Origin: Ptiloglossa arizonensis
Taxonomy: Eukaryota > Arthropoda > Insecta > Hymenoptera > Colletidae
Direction: 5' to 3'
Assembly (NCBI RefSeq): GCF_051014685.1
Contig: NW_027478401.1
Coordinates: 1,860,001-1,924,000 of the forward strand
DNA length: 64,000 nucleotides
Under the pieces are notes generated by a model that ran no database searches, was not told the origin of the DNA, and was given only the letters and a program-made list of their open reading frames with translations. Every line of letters begins with the position of its first letter. Positions within the stretch are counted from its first letter, which is position 1. Made by a program: the position numbers and the translations under genes. Shown piece after piece: positions 1-12,051 of the stretch.

Positions 1-2864
1 ATTTATTTCTCCGTTTCTCCGTTTCGTTCTCCGTTTCTCCGTTTCCTTCTTCGTTTCTCCGTTTCTTTGTTCGTTTCCCCGTTTCATTGATCGTTTCTCC
101 GTTTCTCGGTTTATTCCTTCGTTTCTCCATTTATTTCTTCGTTTCTCCATTTATTTCTCCGTTTATCCGTCCGTTTCTTCGTTTCACCGTTTCTTTGTTC
201 GTTTCTCCGTTTCTTTCTTCGTTTCTCCGTTTCTTTCTTCGTTTCTCCGTTTATTTCTTCGTTTCTCCATTTATTTCTCCGTTTCTCCGTTTCTTTCTTC
301 GTTTCTCCGTTTCTTTGTTCGTTTCTCCGTTTCATTGATCGTTTCTCCGTTTCTTTCCCCGTTTCTCGGTTTATTTCTTCGTTTCTCCATTTATTTCTCC
401 GATTCTCCGTTTCTTTCTTCGTTTCTTCGTTTCTTCCTTCGTTACTCCGTTTCTTCCTTCGTTTCTCCGTTTCCCTCTTCGTTTCTCCGTTTCTTTCTTC
501 GTTTCTCCGTTTGTTTCTTCGTTTCTCCATTTATTTCTCCGTTTCTCCGTTTCTTTCTTCGTTTCTCCGTTTCTTTGTTCGTTTCTCCGTTTGTTTCTCC
601 GTTTCTCGGTTTATTCCTTCGTTTCTCCATTTATTTCTTCGTTTCTCCATTTATTTCTCCGTTTATCCGTCCCTTTCTTCGTTTCACCGTTTCTTTCTTC
701 GTTTCACCGTTTCTTTCTTCGTTTCTTCGTTTCTATCTTCGTTACTCTGTTTCTTTCTTCGTTTCTCCGTTTCTTTCTTCGTTTCTCCGTTTCTTTCTTC
801 GTTTCTCCGTTTCTTTCTTCGTTTGTCCTTTCTTTCATCGTTTCTTCGTTTCTCCGTTTCTTTCTTCGTTTCTCCGTTTATATCTTCGTTTCTCCATTTA
901 TTTCTCCGTTTCTTTCTTCGTTTCTCAGTTTCTTTCTTCGTTTCTGCGTTTCTTTCTTCGTTTCTCCGTTTCTTTCTTCGTTTCCCCGTTTCTTTCTTCA
1001 TTTCTCCGTTTCTTCCTTCGTTTCTCCGTTTCTTTGTTCGATCTCCGTTTCTTTCTTCGTTTCTCCGTTTCTTTGTTGGTCTATCCGTTTCTTTCTTTGT
1101 TTCTCCGTTTATTTCTCCGTTTCTCCGTTTATATCTTCGTTTCTCCATTTATTTCTCCGTTTCTTTCTTCGTTTCTCCGTTTCTTTCTTCGTTTCTGCGT
1201 TTCTTTCTCCGATTCTCCGTTTCTTTCTTCATTTCTTCGTTTCTTCCTTCGTTACTCCGTTTCTTCCTTCGTTTCTCCGTTTCCCTCTTCGTTTCTCCGT
1301 TTCTTTCTTCGTTTCTCCTTTCTTTCGTCGTTTCTCCGTTTCTCCGTTTCTTTCTTCGTTTCTCCGTTTCTTTGTTTGTTTCTCCGTTTGTTTCTCCGTT
1401 TCTCGGTTTATTCCTTCGTTTCTCCATTTATTTCTTCGTTTCTCCATTTATTTCTCCGTTTATCCGTCCCTTTCTTAGTTTCACCGTTTCTTTCTTCGTT
1501 TCTCCGTTTCTTTCTTCGTTTCTTCGTTTCTATCTTCGTTACTCTGTTCCTTTCTTCGTTTCTCCGTTTCTTTTTTCGTTTCTCCGTTTCTTTCTTCGTT
1601 TCTCCGTTTCTTTCTTCGTTTCTCCTTTCTTTCATCGTTTCCTCGTTTCTCCGTTTCTTTCTTCGTTTCTCCGTTTATATCTTCGTTTCTCCATTTATTT
1701 CTCCGTTTCTTTCTTCGTTTCTCCGTTTCTTTCTTCGTTTCTCCATTTATTTCTCCGTTTCTCCGTTTCTTTCTTCGCTTCTCTGTTTCTTTCTTCGTTT
1801 CTCCGTTTCTTTCTCCGTTTCTCCGATTCTTTCTTCGTTTCTCCGTTTCTTTCTTCGTTTCTCCGTTTCTTTGTTCGTTTCTTCGTTTCTTTGTTCGTTT
1901 CTCGGTTTCATTGATCGTTTCTCCGTTTCTTTCCCCGTTTCTCGGTTTATTTCTTCGTTTCTCCATTTATTTCTCCGATTCTCCGTTTCTTCGTTTCTTC
2001 CTTCGTTACTCCGTTTCTTCCTTCGTTTCTCCGTTTCCCTCTTCGTTTCTCCGTTTCTTTCTTCGTTTCTCCGTTTGTTCCTTCGATTCTCCATTTATTT
2101 CTCCGTTTCTCCGCTTCTTTCTTCGTTTCTCCGTTTCTTTGTTCGTTTCTCCGTTTGTTTCTCCGTTTCTCGATTTATTCCTTCGTTTCTCCATTTATTT
2201 CTTCGTTTCTCCATTTATTTCTCCGTTTATCCGTCCCTTTCTTCGTTTCACCGTTTCTTTCTTCGTTTCTCCGTTTCTTTCTTCGTTTCTTCGTTTCTAT
2301 CTTCGTTACTCTGTTTCTTTCTTCGTTTCTCCGTTTCTTTCTTGGTTTCTCCGTTTCTTTCTTCGTTTCTCCGTTTCATTCTTCGTTTCTCCTTTCTTTC
2401 ATCGTTTCTTCGTTTCTCGGTTTATTTCTTCGTTTCTCCATTTATTTCACCGATTCTCCGTTTCTTTCTTCGTTTCTTCGTTTCTATCTTCGTTACTCTG
2501 TTTCTTTCTTCGTTTCTCCGTTTCTTTCTTGGTTTCTCCGTTTCTTTCTTCGTTTCTCCGTTTCTTTCTTCGTTTCTCCTTTCTTTCATCGTTTCTTCGT
2601 TTCTCCGTTTCTTTCTTCGTTTCTCCGTTTATATCTTCGTTTCTCCATTTATTTCTCCGTTTCTTTCTTCGTTTCCCCGTTTCTTTCTTCATTTCTCCGT
2701 TTCTTCCTTCGTTTCTCCGTTTCTTTGTTCGATCTCCGTTTCTTTCTTCGTTTCTCCGTTTCTTTGTTGGTCTATCCGTTGCTTTCTTTGTTTCTCCGTT
2801 TGTTTCTCCGTTTCTCCGTTTATATCTTCGTTTCTCCATTTATTTCTCCGTTTCTTCCTTCGTT

Positions 2865-4390
2865 TCTCCGTTTCTTTGTGCGTTTCTACGTTCCTTTCTT
2901 CGTTTCTCCGATTCTGTCTTCGTTTCTCCGTTTCTTTCTTCGTTTCTGCGTTTCTTTCTTCGTTTCTCCGTTTCTTTCTTCGTTTCTCCGTTTCTTTCTT
3001 CGTTTCTCCGTTTCTTTGTTCGTTTCTCCTCTTCTTTCTTCGTTTCTCCGTTTCATACTTCGTTTCTCCGTTTCTTTCTTCGTTTCTGCGTTTCTTTCTT
3101 CGTTTCTCCGTTTCTTTCTTCGTTTCTCCGTTTCTTTCTCCGTTTCTCCTTTCTTTCATCGTTTCTTCGTTTCTCCGTTTCTTTCTTCGTTTCTCCGTTT
3201 ATATCTTCGTTTCTCCATTTATTTCTCCGTTTCTTTCTTCGTTTCTCCGTTTCTTTCTTCGTTTCTGCGTTGCTTTCTTCGTTTCTCCGTTTCTTTCTTC
3301 GTTTCTCCGTTTCTTTGTTCATTTCTGCGTTTCTTTCTTCGTTTCTCCGTTTCTTTCTTCGATTCTCCGTTTATTTCTTCGTTTCTCCGTTTCATTCTTC
3401 GTTTCTCCGTTTCTTTCTCCGCTTCTCCGTTTCTTTGTTCGTTTCTCCGTTTCGTTGTTTGCTTCTCCGTTTCTTTCTTCGTATCTCCGTTTCTTTCTTC
3501 GTTTCTCCGCTTCTTTCTCCGTTTCTCCGTTTCTTTCTTCGTTTCTCCGTTTCTTTCTTCGTTTCTCCGTTTCTTTCTTCGTTTCTCCGTTTCATTGATC
3601 GTGTCTCCGTTTCTTTCCCCGTTTCTCGGTTTATTTCTTCGCTTCTCCATTCATTTCTCCGTTTCTCCGTTTCTTTCTTCGTTACTACGTTTCTTCCTTC
3701 GTTTCTCCGTTTCTCTCCTCGTTTCTCCGTTTCTTTCTCCGTTTCTCCGTTTCTTTCTTCGTTTCTCCGTTTCTTTCTTCGTTTCCCCGTTTCATTGATC
3801 GTTTCTCCGTTTCTCGGTTTATTTCTTCGTGTCTCCATTTGTTTCTCCGATTCTCCGTTTCTTTCTTCGTTTCTTCGTTTCTTTCTTCGTTACTCCGTTT
3901 CTTCCTTCGTTTCTCCGTTTCTCTCTTTGTTTCTCCGTTTCTTTCTTCGTTTCTCCGTTTATTTCTTCGTTTCTCCATTTATTTCTCCGTTTCTCCGTTT
4001 CGTTCTTCGTTTCTCCGTTTCTTTCTTCGTTTCTCCGTTTCTTTGTTCGTTTCTCCGTTTCTTTCTTCGTTTCTCCGTTTCATTCTTCGTTTCTCCGTTT
4101 CTTTCTCCGTTTCTCCGTTTCTTTGTTGGTTTATCCGTTTCTTTCTTTGTTTCTCCGATTGTTTCTTCATTTCTCCGTATATTTCTTCGTTTCTCCGTTT
4201 CATTCTTCGTTTCTCCGTTTCATTCTTCGTTTCTGCGTTTCTTTGCTCGTTTCTCCGTTTCTTTCTTCGTTTCTCCGTTCCTTTCTCCGTTTCTCCGTTT
4301 CTATGTTCGTTTCTCCGTTTCATTGTTCGTTTCTCCGTTTCTTTCTTCGTATCTCCGTTTCTTTCTTCGTTTCTCCGTTTCTTTCATCGT
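2865..4390. repeat. Higher-order block B, short third copy in the 20-bp array
   Basis: The ordered series of variant units here matches 13783-15308 (offset 10918 bp) and 20382-21907 (a further 6599 bp). Diagnostic variants include the CATTGATCGTGTCTCC unit near 3592, CTTCTCCATTCATTTC near 3640 and TCGTGTCTCCATTTG near 3828, which recur in order in the other two copies. Boundaries were placed by eye where the series diverge and may be off by tens of bases. Confidence 0.8.
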
Positions 4391-5497
4391 TTCTCCGTTT
4401 CTTTCTTCGTTTCTCCGTTTCTTTCTTCGTTTCTCCTTTCTTTCATCGTTTCCTCGTGTCTCCGTTTCTTTCTTCGTTTCTCCGTTTATATCTTCGTTTC
4501 TCCATTTATTTCTCCGTTTCTTTCTTCGTTTCTCAGTTTCTTTCTTCGTTTCTGCGTTTCTTTCTTCGTTTCTCCGTTTCTTTCTACGTTTCTCCGTTTC
4601 TTTCTTCGTTTCTCCTTTCTTTCATCGTTTCCTCGTGTCTCCGTTTCTTTCTTCGTTTCTCCGTTTATATCTTCGTTTCTCCATTTATTTCTCCGTTTCT
4701 TTCTTCGTTTCTCAGTTTCTTTCTTCGTTTCTGCGTTTCTTTCTTCGTTTCTCCGTTTCTTTCTACGTTTCCCCGTTTCTTTCTTCATTTCTCCGTTTCT
4801 TCCTTCGTTTCTCCGTTCTTTGTTCGATCTCCGTTTCTTTCTGCGTTTCTCCGTTTCTTGGTTGGTCTATCCGTTTCTGTCTTTGTTTCTCCGTTTCATT
4901 CTTCGTTTCTCCGTTTCTTTCTCCGTTTCTCCGTTTCTTTGTTGGTTTATCCGTTTCTTTCTTTGTTTCTCCGATTGTTTCTTCATTTCTCCGTATATTT
5001 CTTCGTTTCTCCGTTTCATTCTTCGTTTCTCCGTTTCATTCTTCGTTTCTGCGTTTTTTTGCACGTTTCTCCGTTTCTTTCTTCGTTTCTCCGTTCCTTT
5101 CTCCGTTTCTCCGTTTCTATGTTCGTTTCTCCGTTTCATTGTTCGTTTCTCCGTTTCTTTCTTCGTATCTCCGTTTCTTTCTTCCTTTCTCCGTTTCTTT
5201 CATCGTTTCTCCGTTTCTTTGTTCGTTTCTCCGTTTCTTTCTTCGTTTCTTTCTTCGCTTCTCTGTTTCTTTCTTCGTTTCTCCGTTTCTTTCTCCGTTT
5301 CTCCGATTCTTTCTTCGTTTCTCCGTTTCTTTCTTCGTTTCTCCGTTTCTTTGTTCGTTTCTCCGTTTCTTTGTTCGTTTCTCCGTTTCATTGATCGTTT
5401 CTCCGTTTCTTTCCCCGTTTCTCGGTTTATTTCTTCGTTTCTCCATTTATTTCTCCGATTCTCCGTTTCTTTCTTCGTTTCTTCGTTTCTTCCTTCG

Positions 5498-6569
5498 TTA
5501 CTCCGTTTCTTCCTTCGTTTCTCCGTTTCCCTCTTCGTTTCTCCGTTTCTTTCTTCGTTTCTCCGTTTCTTTCTCCGTTTCTCCGTTTGTTTCTTCGTTT
5601 CTACGTTTCTTTCTTCGTTTCTCCGTTTGTTTCTCCGTTTCTCGGTTTATTCCTTCGTTTCTCCATTTATTTCTTCGTTTCTCCGTTTCTTTGTGCGTTT
5701 CTACGTTCCTTTCTTCGTTTCTACGATTCTGTCTTCGTTTCTCCGTTTCTTTCTTCGTTTCTTCGTTTCTTCCTTCGTTACTCCGTTTCTTCCTTCGTTT
5801 CTCCGTTTCCCTCTTCGTTTCTCCGTTTCTTTCTTCGTTTCTCCGTTTGTTTCTTCGTTTCTCCATTTATTTCTCCGTTTCTCCGTTTCTTTCTTCGTTT
5901 CTCCGTTTCTTTGTTCGTTTCTCCGTTTGTTTCTTCGTTTCTCCATTTATTTCTCCGTTTCTCCGTTTCTTTCTTCGTTTCTCCGTTTCTTTGTTCGTTT
6001 CTCCGTTTGTTTCTCCGTTTCTCGGTTTATTCCTTCGTTTCTCCATTTATTTCTTCGTTTCTCCATTTATTTCTCCGTTTATCCGTCCCTTTCTTCGTTT
6101 CACCGTTTCTTTCTTCGTTTCTCCGTTTCTTTCTTCGTTTCTTCGTTTCTATCTTCGTTACTCTGTTTCTTTCTTCCTTTCTCCGTTTCTTTCATCGTTT
6201 CTCCGTTTCTTTGTTCGTTTCTCCGTTTCTTTCTTCGTTTCTTTCTTCGTTACTCTGTTTCTTTCTTCGTTTCTCCGTTTCTTTCTTCGTTTCTCCATTT
6301 ATTTCTCCGTTTCTCCGTTTCTTTCTTCGCTTCTCTGTTTCTTTCTTCGTTTCTCCGTTTCTTTCTCCGTTTCTCCGATTCTTTCTTCGTTTCTCCGTTT
6401 CTTTCTTCGTTTCTCCGTTTCTTTGTTCGTTTCTCCGTTTCTTTGTTCGTTTCTCCGTTTCATTGATCGTTTCTCCGTTTCTTTCCCCGTTTCTCGGTTT
6501 ATTTCTTCGTTTCTCCATTTATTTCTCCGATTCTCCGTTTCTTTCTTCGTTTCTTCGTTTCTTCCTTCG
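5498..6569. repeat. Higher-order block A, internally deleted copy (1072 bp)
   Basis: The first part, to about 6175, matches the start of the 2731-bp block at 6570. The last part matches that block's end, near 8905-9300. The copy therefore looks like block A with about 1659 bp missing from the middle. The join is visible near 6171-6180, where TTTCTTCC runs into the CTTTCTCCGTTTCTTTCATCG series otherwise found near 8906. Confidence 0.8.
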
Positions 6570-9300
6570 TTACTCCGTTTCTTCCTTCGTTTCTCCGTTT
6601 CCCTCTTCGTTTCTCCGTTTCTTTCTTCGTTTCTCCGTTTCTTTCTCCGTTTCTCCGTTTGTTTCTTCGTTTCTACGTTTCTTTCTTCGTTTCTCCGTTT
6701 GTTTCTCCGTTTCTCGGTTTATTCCTTCGTTTCTCCATTTATTTCTTCGTTTCTCCGTTTCTTTGTGCGTTTCTACGTTCCTTTCTTCGTTTCTACGATT
6801 CTGTCTTCGTTTCTCCGTTTCTTTCTTCGTTTCTTCGTTTCTTCCTTCGTTACTCCGTTTCTTCCTTCGTTTCTCCGTTTCCCTCTTCGTTTCTCCGTTT
6901 CTTTCTTCGTTTCTCCGTTTGTTTCTTCGTTTCTCCATTTATTTCTCCGTTTCTCCGTTTCTTTCTTCGTTTCTCCGTTTCTTTGTTCGTTTCTCCGTTT
7001 GTTTCTTCGTTTCTCCATTTATTTCTCCGTTTCTCCGTTTCTTTCTTCGTTTCTCCGTTTCTTTGTTCGTTTCTCCGTTTGTTTCTCCGTTTCTCGGTTT
7101 ATTCCTTCGTTTCTCCATTTATTTCTTCGTTTCTCCATTTATTTCTCCGTTTATCCGTCCCTTTCTTCGTTTCACCGTTTCTTTCTTCGTTTCTCCGTTT
7201 CTTTCTTCGTTTCTTCGTTTCTATCTTCGTTACTCTGTTTCTTTCTTCATTTCTCCGTTTCTTTCTTCGTTTCTCCGTTTCTTTCTTCGTTTCTCCGTTT
7301 CTTTCTTCTATTCTCCGTTTCTTTGTTCGTTTCTCCGTTTGTTTCTCCGTTTCTCGGTTTATTCCTTCGTTTCTCCATTTATTTCTTCGTTTCTCCATTT
7401 ATTTCTCCGTTTATCCGTCCCTTTCTTCGTTTCACCGTTTCTTTCTTCGTTTCTCCGTTTCTTTCTTCGTTTCTTCGTTTCTATCTTCGTTACTCTGTTT
7501 CTTTCTTCGTTTCTCCGTTTCTTTCTTCGTTTCTCCGTTTCTTTCTTCGTTTCTCCGTTTCTTTCTTCGTTTCTCCTTTCTTTCATCGTTTCCTCGTTTC
7601 TCCGTTTCTTTCTTCGTTTCTCCGTTTATATCTTCGTTTCTCCATTTATTTCTCCGTTTCTTTCTTCGTTTCTCAGTTTCTTTCTTCGTTTCTGCGTTTC
7701 TTTCTTCGTTTCTCCGTTTCTTTCTTCGTTTCCCCGTTTCTTTCTTCATTTCTCCGTTACTTCCTTCGTTTCTCCGTTTCTTTGTTCGATCTCCGTTTCT
7801 TTCTTCGTTTCTCCGTTTCTTTGTTGGTCTATCCGTTTCTTTCTTTGTTTCTCCGTTTGTTTCTCCGTTTCTCCGTTTGTTTCTCCGTTTCTCCGTTTAT
7901 ATCTTCGTTTCTCCATTTATTTCTCCGTTTCTTCCTTCGTTCCTCCGTTTTTTTCTTCGTTTCTGCGTTTCTTTCTTCGTTTCTCCGTTTCTTTCTTCGT
8001 TTCTCCGCTTCTTTCTTCGTTTCTCCGTTTCATACTTCGTTTCTCCGTTTCTTTCTTCGTTTCTGCGTTTCTTTCTTCGTTTCTCCGTTTCTTTCTTCGT
8101 TTCTCCGTTTCTTTGTTCGTTTCTGCGTTTCTTTCTTCGTTTCTCCGTTTCTTTCTTCGTTTCTCCGTTTATTTCTTCGTTTCTCCGTTTCATTCTTCGT
8201 TTCTCCGTTTCTTTCTCCGTTCCTCTGTTTCTTTGTTTGTTTCTCCGTTTCATTGTTTGCTTCTCCGTTTTTTCTTCGTATCTCCGTTTCTTTCTTCGTT
8301 TCTCCGTTTCTTTGTGCGTTTCTACGTTCCTTTCTTCGTTTCTCCGATTCTGTCTTCGTTTCTCCGTTTCTTTCTTCGTTTCTCCGTTTATATCTTCGTT
8401 TCTCCATTTATTTCTCCGTTTCTTTCTTCGTTTCTCAGTTTCTTTCTTCGTTTCTGCGTTTCTTTCTTCGTTTCTCCGTTTCTTTCTACGTTTCCCCGTT
8501 TCTTTCTTCATTTCTCCGTTTCTTCCTTCGTTTCTCCGTTCTTTGTTCGATCTCCGTTTCTTTCTGCGTTTCTCCGTTTCTTGGTTGGTCTATCCGTTTC
8601 TTTCTTTGTTTCTCCGTTTCATTCTTCGTTTCTCCGTTTCTTTCTCCGTTTCTCCGTTTCTTTGTTGGTTTATCCGTTTCTTTCTTTGTTTCTCCGATTG
8701 TTTCTTCATTTCTCCGTATATTTCTTCGTTTCTCCGTTTCATTCTTCGTTTCTCCGTTTCATTCTTCGTTTCTGCGTTTTTTTGCACGTTTCTCCGTTTC
8801 TTTCTTCGTTTCTCCGTTCCTTTCTCCGTTTCTCCGTTTCTATGTTCGTTTCTCCGTTTCATTGTTCGTTTCTCCGTTTCTTTCTTCGTATCTCCGTTTC
8901 TTTCTTCCTTTCTCCGTTTCTTTCATCGTTTCTCCGTTTCTTTGTTCGTTTCTCCGTTTCTTTCTTCGTTTCTTTCTTCGTTACTCTGTTTCTTTCTTCG
9001 TTTCTCCGTTTCTTTCTTCGTTTCTCCATTTATTTCTCCGTTTCTCCGTTTCTTTCTTCGCTTCTCTGTTTCTTTCTTCGTTTCTCCGTTTCTTTCTCCG
9101 TTTCTCCGATTCTTTCTTCGTTTCTCCGTTTCTTTCTTCGTTTCTCCGTTTCTTTGTTCGTTTCTCCGTTTCTTTGTTCGTTTCTCCGTTTCATTGATCG
9201 TTTCTCCGTTTCTTTCCCCGTTTCTCGGTTTATTTCTTCGTTTCTCCATTTATTTCTCCGATTCTCCGTTTCTTTCTTCGTTTCTTCGTTTCTTCCTTCG
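6570..9300. repeat. Higher-order block A, copy 1 (2731 bp)
   Basis: Variant units from 6570 to about 8862 recur in the same order 2731 bp further right. Start and end are set arbitrarily at the recurring series TTACTCCGTTTCTTCC. Landmarks inside are TTTGTGCGTTTCTACGTTCC near 6762, the 19-bp unit with TTTCATCG near 7580, and TTTTTTTGCACG near 8777. Copies 1 and 2 look nearly identical, so the duplication is recent compared with divergence between single 20-bp units. Confidence 0.85.
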
Positions 9301-12051
9301 TTACTCCGTTTCTTCCTTCGTTTCTCCGTTTCCCTCTTCGTTTCTCCGTTTCTTTCTTCGTTTCTCCGTTTCTTTCTCCGTTTCTCCGTTTGTTTCTTCG
9401 TTTCTACGTTTCTTTCTTCGTTTCTCCGTTTGTTTCTCCGTTTCTCGGTTTATTCCTTCGTTCCTCCATTTATTTCTTCGTTTCTCCGTTTCTTTGTGCG
9501 TTTCTACGTTCCTTTCTTCGTTTCTACGATTCTGTCTTCGTTTCTCCGTTTCTTTCTTCGTTTCTTCGTTTCTTCCTTCGTTACTCCGTTTCTTCCTTCG
9601 TTTCTCCGTTTCCCTCTTCGTTTCTCCGTTTCTTTCTTCGTTTCTCCGTTTGTTTCTTCGTTTCTCCATTTATTTCTCCGTTTCTCCGTTTCTTTCTTCG
9701 TTTCTCCGTTTCTTTGTTCGTTTCTCCGTTTGTTTCTTCGTTTCTCCATTTATTTCTCCGTTTCTCCGTTTCTTTCTTCGTTTCTCCGTTTCTTTGTTCG
9801 TTTCTCCGTTTGTTTCTCCGTTTCTCGGTTTATTCCTTCGTTTCTCCATTTATTTCTTCGTTTCTCCATTTATTTCTCCGTTTATCCGTCCCTTTCTTCG
9901 TTTCACCGTTTCTTTCTTCGTTTCTCCGTTTCTTTCTTCGTTTCTTCGTTTCTATCTTCGTTACTCTGTTTCTTTCTTCATTTCTCCGTTTCTTTCTTCG
10001 TTTCTCCGTTTCTTTCTTCGTTTCTCCGTTTCTTTCTTCTATTCTCCGTTTCTTTGTTCGTTTCTCCGTTTGTTTCTCCGTTTCTCGGTTTATTCCTTCG
10101 TTTCTCCATTTATTTCTTCGTTTCTCCATTTATTTCTCCGTTTATCCGTCCCTTTCTTCGTTTCACCGTTTCTTTCTTCGTTTCTCCGTTTCTTTCTTCG
10201 TTTCTTCGTTTCTATCTTCGTTACTCTGTTTCTTTCTTCGTTTCTCCGTTTCTTTCTTCGTTTCTCCGTTTCTTTCTTCGTTTCTCCGTTTCTTTCTTCG
10301 TTTCTCCTTTCTTTCATCGTTTCCTCGTTTCTCCGTTTCTTTCTTCGTTTCTTCGTTTATATCTTCGTTTCTCCATTTATTTCTCCGTTTCTTTCTTCGT
10401 TTCTCAGTTTCTTTCTTCGTTTCTGCGTTTCTTTCTTCGTTTCTCCGTTTCTTTCTTCGTTTCCCCGTTTCTTTCTTCATTTCTCCGTTACTTCCTTCGT
10501 TTCTCCGTTTCTTTGTTCGATCTCCGTTTCTCTCTTCGTTTCTCCGTTTCTTTGTTGGTCTATCCGTTTCTTTCTTTGTTTCTCCGTTTGTTTCTCCGTT
10601 TCTCCGTTTGTTTCTCCGTTTCTCCGTTTATATCTTCGTTTCTCCATTTATTTCTCCGTTTCTTCCTTCGTTCCTCCGTTTTTTTCTTCGTTTCTGCGTT
10701 TCTTTCTTCGTTTCTCCGTTTCTTTCTTCGTTTCTCCGCTTCTTTCTTCGTTTCTCCGTTTCATACTTCGTTTCTCCGTTTCTTTCTTCGTTTCTGCGTT
10801 TCTTTCTTCGTTTCTCCGTTTCTTTCTTCGTTTCTCCGTTTCTTTGTTCGTTTCTGCGTTTCTTTCTTCGTTTCTCCGTTTCTTTCTTCGTTTCTCCGTT
10901 TATTTCTTCGTTTCTCCGTTTCATTCTTCGTTTCTCCGTTTCTTTCTCCGTTCCTCTGTTTCTTTGTTTGTTTCTCCGTTTCATTGTTTGCTTCTCCGTT
11001 TTTTCTTCGTATCTCCGTTCCTTTCTTCGTTTCTCCGTTTCTTTGTGCGTTTCTACGTTCCTTTCTTCGTTTCTCCGATTCTGTCTTCGTTTCTCCGTTT
11101 CTTTCTTCGTTTCTCCGTTTATATCTTCGTTTCTCCATTTATTTCTCCGTTTCTTTCTTCGTTTCTCAGTTTCTTTCTTCGTTTCTGCGTTTCTTTCTTC
11201 GTTTCTCCGTTTCTTTCTACGTTTCCCCGTTTCTTTCTTCATTTCTCCGTTTCTTCCTTCGTTTCTCCGTTCTTTGTTCGATCTCCGTTTCTTTCTGCGT
11301 TTCTCCGTTTCTTGGTTGGTCTATCCGTTTCTTTCTTTGTTTCTCCGTTTCATTCTTCGTTTCTCCGTTTCTTTCTCCGTTTCTCCGTTTCTTTGTTGGT
11401 TTATCCGTTTCTTTCTTTGTTTCTCCGATTGTTTCTTCATTTCTCCGTATATTTCTTCGTTTCTCCGTTTCATTCTTCGTTTCTCCGTTTCATTCTTCGT
11501 TTCTGCGTTTTTTTGCACGTTTCTCCGTTTCTTTCTTCGTTTCTCCGTTCCTTTCTCCGTTTCTCCGTTTCTATGTTCGTTTCTCCGTTTCATTGTTCGT
11601 TTCTCCGTTTCTTTCTTCGTATCTCCGTTTCTTTCTTCCTTTCTCCGTTTCTTTCATCGTTTCTCCGTTTCTTTGTTCGTTTCTCCGTTTCTTTCTTCGT
11701 TTCTTTCTTCGTTACTCTGTTTCTTTCTTCGTTTCTCCGTTTCTTTCTTCGTTTCTCCATTTATTTCTCCGTTTCTCCGTTTCTTTCTTCGCTTCTCTGT
11801 TTCTTTCTTCGTTTCTCCGTTTCTTTCTCCGTTTCTCCGATTCTTTCTTCGTTTCTCCGTTTCTTTCTTCGTTTCTCCGTTTCTTTGTTCGTTTCTCCGT
11901 TTCTTTGTTCGTTTCTCCGTTTCTTTGTTCGTTTCTCCGTTTCATTGATCGTTTCTCCGTTTCTTTCCCCGTTTCTCGGTTTATTTCTTCGTTTCTCCAT
12001 TTATTTCTCCGATTCTCCGTTTCTTTCTTCGTTTCTTCGTTTCTTCCTTCG
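9301..12051. repeat. Higher-order block A, copy 2 (2751 bp)
   Basis: This is a tandem copy of 6570-9300, longer by one 20-bp unit. The extra unit lies in the TTTGTTCGTTTCTCCG series near 11880-11935, where three such units stand in place of two. It shares the private variant TTCGTTCCTCCATTT (near 9460) with copy 3 (near 12210), while copy 1 has TTTCTCCATTT there. This indicates that copies 2 and 3 are closest relatives. Confidence 0.85.
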